Shown piece after piece: positions 45,740-55,808 of a DNA stretch of 64,000 nt (its first letter is position 1; every line of letters starts with the position of its first letter). The notes under the pieces were generated by a model. That model was given only the letters and a program-made list of their open reading frames with translations, did not search any database and had not been told where the DNA came from. This DNA comes from Paenibacillus_E qinlingensis. Lineage in GTDB: Bacteria; Bacillota; Bacilli; Paenibacillales; NBRC-103111. Position numbers and translations under genes: made by a program. Location of the stretch: contig NZ_JAQIVH010000041.1 of the NCBI RefSeq assembly GCF_028746185.1, positions 1 through 64,000 of the forward strand, read 5' to 3'.

Positions 45740-46570
45740 TACGAATTTGCTTGGAGGCACTTTGTAGTGTTTCTTGAATGCTTTGGAGAAAGAATATGCA
45801 TCAGGGTAACCTAAAAGGGAAGCGACTTGCTGCATCGAATAACGCTGCGTGTAGACCAAGTCTCTCGCTCGGTTCATCCTTAGTTGGAACATATACTGGC
45901 CTGGTGTAACACCCAATGCTTGTTTGAAATACCGGATAAAATATTTCTCCGACATCCCAGCCACCTCGGCCAATTCAGTAATACGGATAGGTCGATGCAA
46001 GTTCTCCTGAATATACCGGATGGTGGATTGCAAAAACACTAAATTTCCAGCATGCTCATGCCTGACCAAATCAATCAGGAATTCCCCCTTGTACGTTCCG
46101 GCTCCATAACATTCCAGGATTCGGGCGATCACAATCATCAAACTGCCCTTCAACCGCATGCCAGACATGCCAATCCCATGCAAATTCTCCTGAAAAATTT
46201 TACGCAAACCATCTGTTTCTACTTCAATAAGGCTTCCTTGCACAATACCGCTCAAAGGGAAAGACGCCAGAATCCGTTGCTGCTCCCCTAGACCAAAATC
46301 AAAATGAAGATAAATAAAGCGGCATGCTTGATTGCCGTTCATCGCCGTATAAGGAATTCCAGGGTAAAACAACACCAGATCGCCAGCCGTCGCTGTATGG
46401 ATCGTCTTCCCTGCCTGAATCTCGACTTGCCCTTCTTGGATCAGCCAAAGATCATAATTATGATGGGACTTGCTTTCTACCCAACCTGCGTTATGGAGGA
46501 TCGTATTATAAGACGTAATGCGTAACGAGACATGCTCCGACAGATCATTAAATAGATCCGTGCCCTTCAC
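45737..46570 (-). CDS. AraC-family transcriptional regulator with cupin sensor domain
   Basis: 277 residues from a GTG at 46570. The N-terminal cupin (about 20-110; HNYDLWLIQEGQVEI, GDLVLFYPGIPYTAMNG) binds a sugar, and the C-terminal 100 residues hold the double helix-turn-helix (ITELAEVAGMSEKYFIRYFK; MQQVASLLGYPDAYSFSKAF). Soluble, in contrast to the membrane AraC proteins in this window. Divergently placed from the GH4 gene, which it most likely controls. Confidence 0.93.
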   Translation of the reverse strand: MKGTDLFNDLSEHVSLRITSYNTILHNAGWVESKSHHNYDLWLIQEGQVEIQAGKTIHTATAGDLVLFYPGIPYTAMNGNQACRFIYLHFDFGLGEQQRILASFPLSGIVQGSLIEVETDGLRKIFQENLHGIGMSGMRLKGSLMIVIARILECYGAGTYKGEFLIDLVRHEHAGNLVFLQSTIRYIQENLHRPIRITELAEVAGMSEKYFIRYFKQALGVTPGQYMFQLRMNRARDLVYTQRYSMQQVASLLGYPDAYSFSKAFKKHYKVPPSKFV

Positions 46571-46741
46571 CGGGTGATCTCCCCCTTACTTTTTGACGTT
46601 AAATTCCTAAGTCTTTATATTTACTGATTAATTAACAAGCTATAAATCATACTATTTGACATCTATGTGGAACTTTCCTGCATTTCCTCTCTGATCTATT
46701 CTCTTATAATTAAGGCATACCCTGAAATGGAGGAAATTATC

Positions 46742-48178
46742 ATGTCTACTACGCAGATTCAGAAACCCAAGGTTGTCGTAATCGGAGCAGGAAGTTTATT
46801 TTTCGGTCGCCAGTCCATCTGGCAAATGGTGCATTCCGAATACTTGAACAAAGGCACGCTTGCTTTGGTGGATACGGATGAGAAACGATTGAACAAGATG
46901 GTGACTTTAGCTAAAATGGTCGCTGCAGAAAATCAAGTAGAATTAGTAATTGAAGGTTCTACCGACCGTAGAGACGTGTTGCCAGGTGCTGATTTCGTCG
47001 TACTTAGCTTTGCCGAAGATACGGTTAAGTATAGAGGTATTGATTGCGCTATTTCGGAGAAATACGGCATTCGGATGTGCTCCGGTGACACAATTGGTCC
47101 AGGTGGTATTTTCAGGGCTATGCGGGAACTCCCTGTCATTATGGATTGTGCGCGCGACATCGAAGCATTATGCCCTGATGCGTGGGTTATCAATTACATT
47201 AACCCATCCGCCGTTCACGGGATTGCCTTGAGCCGTTACGCGCCGAAGCTGAAGAGCTTCGCTTTATGCGATGGACATCATATGCCAGGAAAGAAAATCA
47301 ACTATGCTTGGCGTGCGGGAATCGTAGCAGATCCAAGCGAATATACGGCGGATATGGACAGTCGCTTCGATCTGCGCATTGCTGGCGTCAATCATTTTAC
47401 TTGGATGCTCCAAGCGGACTATGATGGTGCCGATGTCATGCCTCGTATTGCAGCTTCCATGAAGCAATCTGCTGAAACTGAAACCGCTGGGGGGGATACT
47501 GGCGCGAAAGCGAAGGACAATGATGCCATAAGCTATCAATTATATGATATTTACGGTTATGTACCGACATGTACGCCTCACACGAAAGAATATCTGCGCT
47601 TCTGGCAGGGTCTCGGTCGTACACCGGATGCCATTGCTCCGTTATCCATATGGGAAACAGAAGCACGTTATATCCGGCATGATGCCATGTGGAAACAAGT
47701 CGACGACTTCATCGAGGGAAGAATCCCTATCCAATCGTATATGGACACTTTCGGACCCGATCACGCGACGGATATTATCGAGAATATGGTCGGAGATTTG
47801 GGCAAACCTTACTATATTAACACTACAAATCAAGGTGCTGTGCCCAATATGAATGACGATGCTTTCTTAGAGTTGTTATGTGAAGTATCAATGGATGGAA
47901 TCAAACCGTTACCAGTTGGCGACATGCCTCGGGGACTTCGTGGCTTGCAGGAACTCGTCCTGGATGCGCATGAACTGACAGCAGAAGCTGTTGTTGAAGG
48001 CAGTCGCGAGAAGCTGAGACGGGCTATGTTGACAGATCCGTTGGTCAATTCCATTGCCGACGCTGATCGTATCATTGAAGAGTTGCTGGAGTTAGAACGC
48101 GACGTCATACCGAGCAGTTGGTATGCGACAGCGCAGCAGGATTCCTTGAAATCGCTGGTTTCCAATCCAGCAAGATAA
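46742..48178 (+). CDS. Glycoside hydrolase family 4 enzyme (NAD-dependent)
   Basis: 478 residues from ATG 46742 (GGAGG seven bases upstream). The Rossmann start VVVIGAGSLFFGR (11-23) binds NAD, GDTIGPGGIFRAMRELP is the family signature, NYINPSAV (151-158) and CDGHH (176-180) contribute the metal site (Mn2+). GH4 enzymes cleave alpha- or beta-glycosides by an oxidation/elimination/reduction cycle; this subgroup includes alpha-galacturonidase-like members, but substrate and anomer cannot be fixed from sequence. A TATAAT box lies at 46705-46710. It ends in a terminator shared with the convergent GH88 gene. Confidence 0.93.
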   Translation: MSTTQIQKPKVVVIGAGSLFFGRQSIWQMVHSEYLNKGTLALVDTDEKRLNKMVTLAKMVAAENQVELVIEGSTDRRDVLPGADFVVLSFAEDTVKYRGIDCAISEKYGIRMCSGDTIGPGGIFRAMRELPVIMDCARDIEALCPDAWVINYINPSAVHGIALSRYAPKLKSFALCDGHHMPGKKINYAWRAGIVADPSEYTADMDSRFDLRIAGVNHFTWMLQADYDGADVMPRIAASMKQSAETETAGGDTGAKAKDNDAISYQLYDIYGYVPTCTPHTKEYLRFWQGLGRTPDAIAPLSIWETEARYIRHDAMWKQVDDFIEGRIPIQSYMDTFGPDHATDIIENMVGDLGKPYYINTTNQGAVPNMNDDAFLELLCEVSMDGIKPLPVGDMPRGLRGLQELVLDAHELTAEAVVEGSREKLRRAMLTDPLVNSIADADRIIEELLELERDVIPSSWYATAQQDSLKSLVSNPAR

Positions 48179-48188
48179 TGATGCAAAC

Positions 48189-48226
48189 AAAGTCCGCTGC
48201 CTCCCGATCAGGAGACAGCGGACTTT
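48189..48226. terminator. Bidirectional terminator between GH4 and GH88 genes
   Basis: AAAGTCCGCTGCCTCC and GGAGACAGCGGACTTT pair with one mismatch around a six-base loop. Its A and T ends serve both strands. Confidence 0.93.
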
Positions 48227-48237
48227 CACTTCCTACA

Positions 48238-49374
48238 TTAATTCAATTCCCTTTCATACCAATACCCCGAAACCCCACGGACAAGCCGCATTAACGCCTC
48301 CATGTAGAAGTAATCCCCCCAGATGACGAAGTCATCCGGTGACATGCCTCCTCTTACATGGTAGGAACCATGACGCAGCAAGCCTTCTGCATCCGGATCA
48401 TCGGTCGTCAAATAGTTCTCCGTCAGCGACTTCATGCAGCGAAACACCGCTCTTTCGAATCGCTCTCGATCAGGATCTCCTTCCGGCAAGCAGTCCACGA
48501 GCTCCAACATACCGCAGCATGCAATCGCAGTAGCTGAGCTGTCCCTTGGCGTTTCCGCTTCAATCGGTACATCAAAGTCCCAATACGTCACCTGATCCGC
48601 TGGAAGACGCGAGATGAAATAATTGGCCATTCGGCGCGATACTTCCAGATACATCGGATTCTTCGTATATTTATACGAAAGAATAAATCCGTAAATGCCC
48701 CAAGCCTGTCCGCGCGTCCACGTTGAGCCATCATTATAGCCCTGGTGCGTACCGCCCCCAACCGGTTCACCGTTCTCCTGGTCAAAATAGAACGTATGGT
48801 ACGAGGAATCATCCCCACGTACCAGATAGCGACGGCTCTTCTCGGCATGGGCAAGCGCAACTTCCAAGTACATCTTATTGCCAGTCTTTTCATACGCCCA
48901 GTACAAAAGCGGAATGTTCAGCAAGCAGTCGATGATGATGCGGCCGCCATTTTGGGGATCGCCCGCAGGTCCCCAAGCCTGAATGTATCCTCCAGCAGGA
49001 CGCCACCTTTTCACAAGTACATCCGCTGCTTCTAACCCCAGCATCTTTCCCTCTTCGTTACCTTCCAGCATCCACCACGCCACCGCCGAAGGCAAATAGA
49101 GAAAGCCAATATCATGGTGATCCAACACCTTGAACGAATCAAGTCGATTGCGGAAGCTGTGCACAGTACGTACCGCCGCATCCCGGAACGCCTGGTCTCC
49201 AGTCGCTTCATAGCTAAGCCAAAGCATGCCGGACCAGAAACCCTCGGTCCAGTCCTGGTGATCACTCCTTTTATAAGCGCCGCCATCAAGTCCCGTCCAC
49301 GGAAAAAGATTCTGAAATTTATCTATATTTCGCCGTGTTTTCTCTACAGCATGCGTTAACGCTTCTACCCACAT
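48238..49374 (-). CDS. Unsaturated glucuronyl hydrolase (GH88)
   Basis: 378 residues from ATG 49374, with AAAGGGG nine bases upstream; a TTG at 49380 is closer to the site. Cytoplasmic (alpha/alpha)6 barrel. WTEGFWSGMLWL is the family motif. With this start the two catalytic aspartates fall in LDHHDIGF at Asp88 and IIIDCLLNIP at Asp149, the same positions as in the well-studied Bacillus sp. GL1 enzyme. It hydrates the 4,5-double bond of unsaturated uronic acids left by polysaccharide lyases (for example PL8) and so releases the sugar. It is the last gene of the system 4 operon, 31 nt after LplC. Confidence 0.94.
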   Translation of the reverse strand: MWVEALTHAVEKTRRNIDKFQNLFPWTGLDGGAYKRSDHQDWTEGFWSGMLWLSYEATGDQAFRDAAVRTVHSFRNRLDSFKVLDHHDIGFLYLPSAVAWWMLEGNEEGKMLGLEAADVLVKRWRPAGGYIQAWGPAGDPQNGGRIIIDCLLNIPLLYWAYEKTGNKMYLEVALAHAEKSRRYLVRGDDSSYHTFYFDQENGEPVGGGTHQGYNDGSTWTRGQAWGIYGFILSYKYTKNPMYLEVSRRMANYFISRLPADQVTYWDFDVPIEAETPRDSSATAIACCGMLELVDCLPEGDPDRERFERAVFRCMKSLTENYLTTDDPDAEGLLRHGSYHVRGGMSPDDFVIWGDYFYMEALMRLVRGVSGYWYERELN

Positions 49375-49405
49375 CGTCAAGCGCCCCTTTCAATGGATTA
49401 AACAA

Positions 49406-50284
49406 CTACCCTTTCACAGCCCCGACCATAACGCCCTTAATGAAGAAACGCTGCAGGAACGGATACACACAAAGGATAGGTAAGGTCGCCACGACAATAG
49501 TAGCGTACTTGATCGTCTCCCCGATCTGAAACATATCGCCCCCCGTACCAGAGGACATACTATCTGTTGAATTTGAAATGAGAATCTCGCGCAAAATAAT
49601 CTGCAGCGGAAACAACTCCCGGTCCTTGAGAAAGATTGAGGCGTAGAACCACCCGTTCCATTTGTCGACTGCATAATACAGTGCGATTACAGCGAGCGTA
49701 GGCAGGGACAAAGGAATAATAATACGGAATAACAATACAAAATGATTCGCTCCATCGATCTTCGCCGACTCCTCCAAAGCATCCGGAATGGAGGCGAATG
49801 CTGTCCGCATGATGATGAGATTGAATGTACTAACAGCAAAAGGAATGATCACGGACCACAGAGAGTCCAGCAAACCCACGCCTTTGACAATCAGATACAT
49901 CGGGATCAACCCACCGCTGAAGAACATCGTGAATAAAATGGCAAACATGATATATTTGTTCCAGAATACGTTTTTGCGGGAAAGCACGAAAGCGCCAAGC
50001 GCTGTCAAAAGTAGATTAAAAGCAACACCAACGATAACAATAAACAACGTATTTCCATAACCTACGATAATCGCTGAATTGGAGAAAACGAGTTTATACG
50101 CCTCCAAGTTAAAACCAAGCGGCCGCCATAATATCCCTTCGTGAGACACAATTTGATCTGCGTCGCTGAAAGAGGCGAAAAGCACATGAAGCAGCGGGTA
50201 AATCGTGGCCGCCATTAGTAAGGTCAACAGCGTATAAATGACGGCATTAAAGATCCGCTCTTCCCACTTCGATTGGATAGACAT
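49406..50284 (-). CDS. ABC transporter permease, LplC/YtcP type (system 4)
   Basis: 292 residues, six membrane helices, EAA loop ESAKIDGANHFVLLFRIIIP, LplC ending FLQRFFIKGVMVGAVKG. AAAGGTAG precedes the ATG. It lies between LplB and GH88 in the system 4 operon. Confidence 0.93.
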   Translation of the reverse strand: MSIQSKWEERIFNAVIYTLLTLLMAATIYPLLHVLFASFSDADQIVSHEGILWRPLGFNLEAYKLVFSNSAIIVGYGNTLFIVIVGVAFNLLLTALGAFVLSRKNVFWNKYIMFAILFTMFFSGGLIPMYLIVKGVGLLDSLWSVIIPFAVSTFNLIIMRTAFASIPDALEESAKIDGANHFVLLFRIIIPLSLPTLAVIALYYAVDKWNGWFYASIFLKDRELFPLQIILREILISNSTDSMSSGTGGDMFQIGETIKYATIVVATLPILCVYPFLQRFFIKGVMVGAVKG

Positions 50285-50338
50285 CCGGGCACTACCTTTC
50301 TTCTTAAAATCAAACCCAGTTGCAACCTGCTAAGCAAG

Positions 50339-51304
50339 CTACCACAAACTATTGTCAGTTACCTTCTTACTGAATCGGTTTGCCGCTATCAACAGCAACA
50401 AATTCAAAACAGAATTGAACAACCCGACAGCCGAGCTGTAACTCCAGTTAAATTCGAGCAAGCCTTTGCGATACACAAAGGAAGAAATGACGTCTGAAGT
50501 CTCGTACACAACTGGATTGTACAACAGAATAATTTTCTCAAAACCGACATTCAGCAAATTACCAGACCTCAGAATAAACATAATGACAATGACTGGCAAT
50601 ATACCTGGCAGGGTAATGTTGCGTATTTGCTGCATGCGAGACGCACCATCGATGCGCGCTGCCTCATACTGTTCCTGATCAATACTTGTGAGGGCAGCCA
50701 TATAAATAATGGACTCCCACCCGATTCGTTGCCAAATATCCGAGATCACATAGAGGGAACGGAATAATTCCGGCTTTTGCAGCATCGCCTGACCATCCGT
50801 ACCCATAACCGAAACGAAAAATGTATTAATAAAGCCGCCACTGTTCGTAAAGTCCTTAATCATCCCACAGATGACGATCATCGAAATGAAATAAGGCATG
50901 TACGTAATGGACTGTGCTGTCTTTTTGAAGGTTTTGTTTTTCACTTCATTCAGAAGCAGGGCGAGCAGAATCGGCATCGGAAATTCAAACAGGAGTGAGT
51001 ACAAACTGATGAGAATCGTATTTTTAAAAATACGCCAAAAGTAGAAGCTGTTAAAGAAGCTCTCGAAATGAGCAAAGCCAACCCAAGGACTGTCTAGAAT
51101 GCCTTTCATAGGTGAGTAATTTTTGAAGGCGATCATTGCTCCATACATTGGCGCATAGTGAAACAACACATAATAAGCAAGTACGGGCAGAATCATGAGA
51201 TACAAATATTTATTCGTAATAAAATCTTTCGCAACGGTTCTACGTAAGGAACCGGCACGGGACGGAGCAACGGGGGCAGCAGTAGTCTGCAGGTTCCGGT
51301 TCAT
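50339..51304 (-). CDS. ABC transporter permease, LplB type (system 4)
   Basis: 321 residues with a 30-residue cytoplasmic N-terminal extension, then six membrane helices and the EAA loop EAARIDGASRMQQIRNITLP. AAAGGAG precedes the ATG. It follows the lipoprotein gene by 71 nt. Confidence 0.93.
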   Translation of the reverse strand: MNRNLQTTAAPVAPSRAGSLRRTVAKDFITNKYLYLMILPVLAYYVLFHYAPMYGAMIAFKNYSPMKGILDSPWVGFAHFESFFNSFYFWRIFKNTILISLYSLLFEFPMPILLALLLNEVKNKTFKKTAQSITYMPYFISMIVICGMIKDFTNSGGFINTFFVSVMGTDGQAMLQKPELFRSLYVISDIWQRIGWESIIYMAALTSIDQEQYEAARIDGASRMQQIRNITLPGILPVIVIMFILRSGNLLNVGFEKIILLYNPVVYETSDVISSFVYRKGLLEFNWSYSSAVGLFNSVLNLLLLIAANRFSKKVTDNSLW

Positions 51305-51375
51305 GCACAGATCTCCTTTATTTATAGGTGAGAAGAGGCTTTGATGGAAGTCATCGCCTCTCCTTATGCTTTGGA

Positions 51376-53013
51376 TTAACGCTTGTTGTAACGATCAAGT
51401 GCCGCTTTCTGAATCCCGATAGCACGTTCGATTTTCAGAGATTTAATTTTATCCACATACTTATCGAATGAATCGATCGGCTCTGAGCCCAAAATAATTT
51501 TCAACGACATTTCATCCACTAAGGTTTTGACATCGTTCATGATTGTTGCAAATTCCGAACTCTCATCCGGTGTAGGCGTAATTGGCGGCAATAAGTATTT
51601 CTCTGCATCCGTTTTCGACCATACAGTAATCCCGTCTTTTTGCTCTGGCATCGTCAAATATTGCTCGATATAACGCTTATCTTGAACGAAAGGACCGTTG
51701 TAGCCGCTGCGCGCATACATCGCGAGCGCTTGCGCAGGAGCAAGCTTATCCGGATTCTTCATGACCAAATCCGTATACGTTGGATAGCCGCCTTCCATTT
51801 TATAGCTAACGCCTTCGATCCCGAAGTTAAAGAAGTTGTGCCCTTCTTCACCATACGCGTAATCAAGTAGACGCACGGCCGTTTCTACATTCTTGGAGTT
51901 GGCTGTAATCGCAACGCCGCCCGTTGTCACAAAGGAAAAGTCCTTTTGCCCGAACTTGGGCTTGTCACCGCTCTTCAGAACTGGATATGGGGCTGGAGCG
52001 AACTGAGCTTTCGGTTCTTTCTCCTTGACGATCGGCTGCCATTTACCGATGCCCGCACCGGAATTCCATACCGTTGCACCGCTTTTGCCTGAAGTCATGT
52101 TGGAGTCCATCGTCTTGCTATCTACAGTGGCTATGTTTTTGTCAATTAAACCTTCAGCATACCACTTCTGCATCGTAGCTAGAAATTGCTTATAGCCAGG
52201 CTCCATTGGGCCGTATTTGATTTTTCCATCCTCTTGATAGAAGTTCTTGATGACCCCGAATGCCCCGGTGAACGCACCGCCATCCAGACCAAATAGCGCA
52301 GTTGGCATACCTAAGAAGGTAAGAGGGGCCGCAACACCTTTCTTCTCTTTGAACGCTTTGAGCACATTGTACCAATCATCCATCGTTTGCGGCATCGGGA
52401 GTCCCAGCTCATCCAGCCAGTCCTTACGAATAATTGGCCCTTGGTACGTTTTCAATAAATCGTCTCCGCGAATGAACGGAAATGCGTAATAGCTGCCGCT
52501 GTCCGTCTTAATTTGCTTATCGACTTCAGGATGTTCTTTCAAATATTTCTTTAAATTCGGCGCATACTTATCCATCGCATCATTCAGTTTAAGGATATAG
52601 CCGTCGTTGATCGCCTTCTCTGGACCACCTGGAAAGCCTGAACTCCACACGTACTCGATCATATCTGGAAGCTCGCCGGAAGCCAGCAACACATTCAATG
52701 CTTCCTTCGCCTGATTCGCAGGTGGTTGAATGAATTTCAAATTAACGCCTGTCCGTTTCTGCCACTCTTGGAAGAAAGGTACCTCTTGGAAAGTCGGCTT
52801 CACGCTGCCGATGTTTCCATTGAGTTCCGCCCAGTAGGTGAGTGTTTTATCCGTTTTCATCGGATAGCTGAATGTACCTGTCGCTGTCGCAGGTGTAGGA
52901 CTTGCCCCATCCTTTGGTTGTTCTGTTGCCGCCTCCTTTGAACAACCCGCGATAACGGAACCTGATAAAGTTAGCAACGTTGCCAATGTTACGATTTTTT
53001 TTGTAACTTTCAT
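51376..53013 (-). CDS. Extracellular solute-binding lipoprotein (system 4)
   Basis: 545 residues. Lipobox SVIAGCSK makes Cys24 the lipidated residue. Family 1 solute-binding fold of the LplA type (FSYPMKTDKTLTYWAELNGN at the mature N-terminus). GGGAGG precedes the ATG. It is the first gene of the operon ending in GH88, so its ligand is probably the unsaturated oligosaccharide that GH88 cleaves. A weak AraC-type element lies upstream. Confidence 0.93.
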   Translation of the reverse strand: MKVTKKIVTLATLLTLSGSVIAGCSKEAATEQPKDGASPTPATATGTFSYPMKTDKTLTYWAELNGNIGSVKPTFQEVPFFQEWQKRTGVNLKFIQPPANQAKEALNVLLASGELPDMIEYVWSSGFPGGPEKAINDGYILKLNDAMDKYAPNLKKYLKEHPEVDKQIKTDSGSYYAFPFIRGDDLLKTYQGPIIRKDWLDELGLPMPQTMDDWYNVLKAFKEKKGVAAPLTFLGMPTALFGLDGGAFTGAFGVIKNFYQEDGKIKYGPMEPGYKQFLATMQKWYAEGLIDKNIATVDSKTMDSNMTSGKSGATVWNSGAGIGKWQPIVKEKEPKAQFAPAPYPVLKSGDKPKFGQKDFSFVTTGGVAITANSKNVETAVRLLDYAYGEEGHNFFNFGIEGVSYKMEGGYPTYTDLVMKNPDKLAPAQALAMYARSGYNGPFVQDKRYIEQYLTMPEQKDGITVWSKTDAEKYLLPPITPTPDESSEFATIMNDVKTLVDEMSLKIILGSEPIDSFDKYVDKIKSLKIERAIGIQKAALDRYNKR

Positions 53014-53075
53014 AACTGCTTACCTCCCTATTCATATGACAGCGTTTATGTAACGCCTCGGTCCTTACAGCCTTC

Positions 53076-53128
53076 ATATTGCCGCTTGGGAACGTGAAAA
53101 GATATAACGAAAAGTTCCAATTTCATTG
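53076..53128 (-). promoter_or_regulatory. Candidate AraC-type promoter S6 (system 4 lipoprotein)
   Basis: On the minus strand CAATGAAATTGGAACTTTTC begins at 53128, with a poor -10 CAATAT at 53081-53076, 48 bases from the start. It shares the AATTGGA core and spacing with S1 and S5, but the flanks differ. Confidence 0.35.
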
Positions 53129-53187
53129 TTAAAACAAGCTAAATCATACACAAAACCGCCAATAGGATTTCATTTTAATACGGAAAA

Positions 53188-53213
53188 CGGGCAACCACCT
53201 CGTGGCCGCCCGT
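53188..53213 (-). terminator. Terminator after the system 4 AraC regulator
   Basis: Minus-strand CGGGCGGCCAC-GAG-GTGGTTGCCCG stem with a small internal mismatch, then TTTTCC, beginning right after the stop codon. Confidence 0.9.
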
Positions 53214-55577
53214 TTACCCCCGCAACTCGCGAAATTTACCGGGCGTAATGCCTTCGAACTTTTTAAATACACGGATAAACGTCGCCGCTTCATTAAATCC
53301 AACTTGCTTACCAATTTCCACAATCGCTTGATCCGTGAAGCCCAGAAGCGCTTTGGCCTGCTCAATGCGAACGCGGTTAATATAATCGAGCAGCCCCTCG
53401 CCTGTTTGTTCCTTGTAAAGCTTTGACAGGTAGCTCGCTTTCAATTGAAACTGCTCTCCCAGCATCCCTACATTTAAATCCATCTCCTGATAATGCGTTT
53501 CTACATAGACATTTACTTTAAAAATCAATTCCCGCAGCGATTCCGAACGCCCCTTAATAATGCTTACGTCCAGTTTGGCAGCCGTGTATTCACACACATC
53601 TTCCAATAGCAGATTAAGCTGCTCAACCATTTCCTTCACCGTATCGCTGTTGGCCATCGTCTCCATCCAATTCGGATGCTGGGCTAGGAAGCTTTCATCC
53701 ACTTCCCCAAGTTCATGAATCGTTTTCATCATCGTGGAGATTAAATTAAACATTAACGTACGAACCAACGTCACGGAGGTCACCGATTTGCCGTAATTAC
53801 GCTCAATCACCTCGTCGAGCACTTCTCTTGCGCGATCCAAATCGCCTATTTTAATAAAATTCATCAATCGCTGCTCAATCTGCAAAGGGTAGTAGTAACC
53901 CGTTATAGGTTCCTTATGTAGCTGATCATAGGCGATAATCTTCTGCTTACCCAGAATAAGCTTATATTCCATAGCATCGAGCGCTTCTTGATACGCTTGC
54001 GAAATGCCAGCAATCGTTGCTTGTACTCTCGAAATGGATAACGTGAGTTGCATCCGGTATCGCTCCAATAAAAACTGTTGCGCCTCTTCAGAGATCGAAA
54101 CGAGTTGTTGCATACGACCTTCCTCGTCGTCTTCTGCGAAATTCACAATGCAAGCCAACATATCGCCAACTTCCGCTACGTACCCGCGATGTCCGCGCAT
54201 ACCTACCAATTCTTCCACCACATTCGTCAAAATGAACTGTGCCAACCTGCTTTTCTCATGTTGCCCAATAGAAGAAATGCTGATATTGACGTCTTCAGGC
54301 GATTCCATGAAAAATAATAAGACAGCAAAATGGTCGGAAAGCAGCTCAATTTGATGTGATATCAGCGCCTCTTGGAGCGGAATAGGTCCGTCCAGCCGAC
54401 CTTTAAGCAGTCGTGCGAGCATGTTGGAACGCAGCATATTATGCTGTTGCTGCAACTGAACCCGTATCGCTTCTTTCTCACTAAGGGTATCGGAGAGGGC
54501 TCGGTGAATGAAGCTGAGCTCATTCCCTTCTTGTTTGGTTCCATTGCCCCTTGCCGCCTCTGCACCGGCTAGCACTTGCACTAATCGCTGTATAGGTGAG
54601 TAATTCCTGCGCATGAAGAAGAGCGTTAAGATAGCTGCCCCGACGAGACTAATCGCGACGCTAACGTACATCACGTTGCGGACATATTCAGCTTTTTGCC
54701 AATACAATTTGCTTGGAATAACCGATATGTAAGTGAGATTAGAGACTTCGGAATGGAGATAATAGATCTCCGATTGCTCGTCACTCGTTTTATTATAAAT
54801 AACACCACTTTCCCTCGCACCTAGTTGATCCAGAATTGAGGCTGGCAGGCTGGTACTTGTATTGGACAGCAATACGTGGTGCGCTTCATCCAGCAGGTAC
54901 ACGTCCCCGCCGCTAAACGATTGCACTTTGGCAATCGCTTTATTGAATCGTTCCACGTCCGCCATAACAACGACTGACCCCGTCGGTCTGCTGATCGCCC
55001 CAGCAGGTAGACGAGTAATAAGCGCCAACGCTTGCTTCGAATACATATTATCTTTGCGAGGCAGCATCGTAAAGGTCGTGCTCCTATTCTGCTTCACCAA
55101 CTTCAACCAATCGGCGTAACTGATTATACCTGTCTCATGAATGGTTTCGAAGCCCGCTTGATAATCCCGGGTACTCCCAGGCAGCAGAACGGTATTCTCC
55201 CCCTCCCACGTGACATAAAATTGATCCACAGAGGCATAGGAAGTTTGATACATTTGAAACTCTTTTGCAACTTGATACGCCGTATATTGTTCGTCACTGC
55301 TGGACAATCGTGTATAGATCAAGCTCTGAACTCTTGTATTCCAGGTCAGCTCCATACTGAGCCGCTGCATCATCTCAATCTGAGTATCTATCGTTTCTCT
55401 CACTTGTTGGAGCATGGTATCGTTAGCTCGATGAATTTCACCGCGCAACGTATCGCTGGATTCCCTATATAAAATTAAGCTCATAAGAATTGGAATAATA
55501 AAGACAGCACTGTACGAAATGAGCCATGTAAAAATGACACTTTTGCGCTTCTTCCATAGATTAATTTTGATCGGCAT
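53214..55577 (-). CDS. Membrane-anchored AraC-family regulator (system 4)
   Basis: 787 residues from ATG 55577 (AAAGGAGAG upstream); ATG 55625 lacks such a site. A basic N-terminus, a membrane helix (about 17-37), an extracellular Cache-like sensor (about 40-280), a second helix (about 290-310), a long cytoplasmic linker and an AraC domain in the last 100 residues (VGMLGEQFQLKASYLSKLYK; IVEIGKQVGFNEAATFIRVF). Paralogue in architecture of the regulator at 35881-38154. It lies upstream of the system 4 operon, which it probably activates, and its own promoter contains element S5. Confidence 0.93.
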   Translation of the reverse strand: MPIKINLWKKRKSVIFTWLISYSAVFIIPILMSLILYRESSDTLRGEIHRANDTMLQQVRETIDTQIEMMQRLSMELTWNTRVQSLIYTRLSSSDEQYTAYQVAKEFQMYQTSYASVDQFYVTWEGENTVLLPGSTRDYQAGFETIHETGIISYADWLKLVKQNRSTTFTMLPRKDNMYSKQALALITRLPAGAISRPTGSVVVMADVERFNKAIAKVQSFSGGDVYLLDEAHHVLLSNTSTSLPASILDQLGARESGVIYNKTSDEQSEIYYLHSEVSNLTYISVIPSKLYWQKAEYVRNVMYVSVAISLVGAAILTLFFMRRNYSPIQRLVQVLAGAEAARGNGTKQEGNELSFIHRALSDTLSEKEAIRVQLQQQHNMLRSNMLARLLKGRLDGPIPLQEALISHQIELLSDHFAVLLFFMESPEDVNISISSIGQHEKSRLAQFILTNVVEELVGMRGHRGYVAEVGDMLACIVNFAEDDEEGRMQQLVSISEEAQQFLLERYRMQLTLSISRVQATIAGISQAYQEALDAMEYKLILGKQKIIAYDQLHKEPITGYYYPLQIEQRLMNFIKIGDLDRAREVLDEVIERNYGKSVTSVTLVRTLMFNLISTMMKTIHELGEVDESFLAQHPNWMETMANSDTVKEMVEQLNLLLEDVCEYTAAKLDVSIIKGRSESLRELIFKVNVYVETHYQEMDLNVGMLGEQFQLKASYLSKLYKEQTGEGLLDYINRVRIEQAKALLGFTDQAIVEIGKQVGFNEAATFIRVFKKFEGITPGKFRELRG

Positions 55578-55698
55578 GCGGTCTCTCCTTTGGGGTGTCA
55601 TCTCGTAGGTAAGTATTCCGTTCATTCCCCATACTTTCTATTCTCACATAAGACTAAATAGCCGTATAGTGAGGATTTCTGGCAATACGACTTCCTCC

Positions 55699-55752
55699 AT
55701 TATGACGGTTTTCCCCTAAGAAAGGGAATGTCTATTTTGTCCAATTACGTTG
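55699..55752 (-). promoter_or_regulatory. AraC-type promoter S5 (system 4 regulator)
   Basis: On the minus strand CAACGTAATTGGACAAAATA begins at 55752; AATTGGACAA is identical to S1 at the same offset. The -10 CATAAT is at 55704-55699, 49 bases from the start. Overall 17 of 30 positions agree with S1. Confidence 0.55.
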
Positions 55753-55775
55753 TTAAAATAATTACGTTTATATGC

Positions 55776-55802
55776 AAAAGAGGGAGCCATCGGCTCCCCC
55801 CT
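55776..55802 (-). terminator. Terminator after the PL8 gene
   Basis: Minus-strand GGGAGCC-GAT-GGCTCCC, extended by flanking G/C pairs, followed by TCTTTTGC, just after the stop codon. Confidence 0.92.
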
Positions 55803-55808
55803 CTAGAA

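Noticed and set aside
45576..46741. Riboswitch or T-box leader near the beta-helix and GH4 genes
   Set aside because: The gaps are short and no conserved riboswitch core was recognised; terminators and promoter boxes account for the visible structure.
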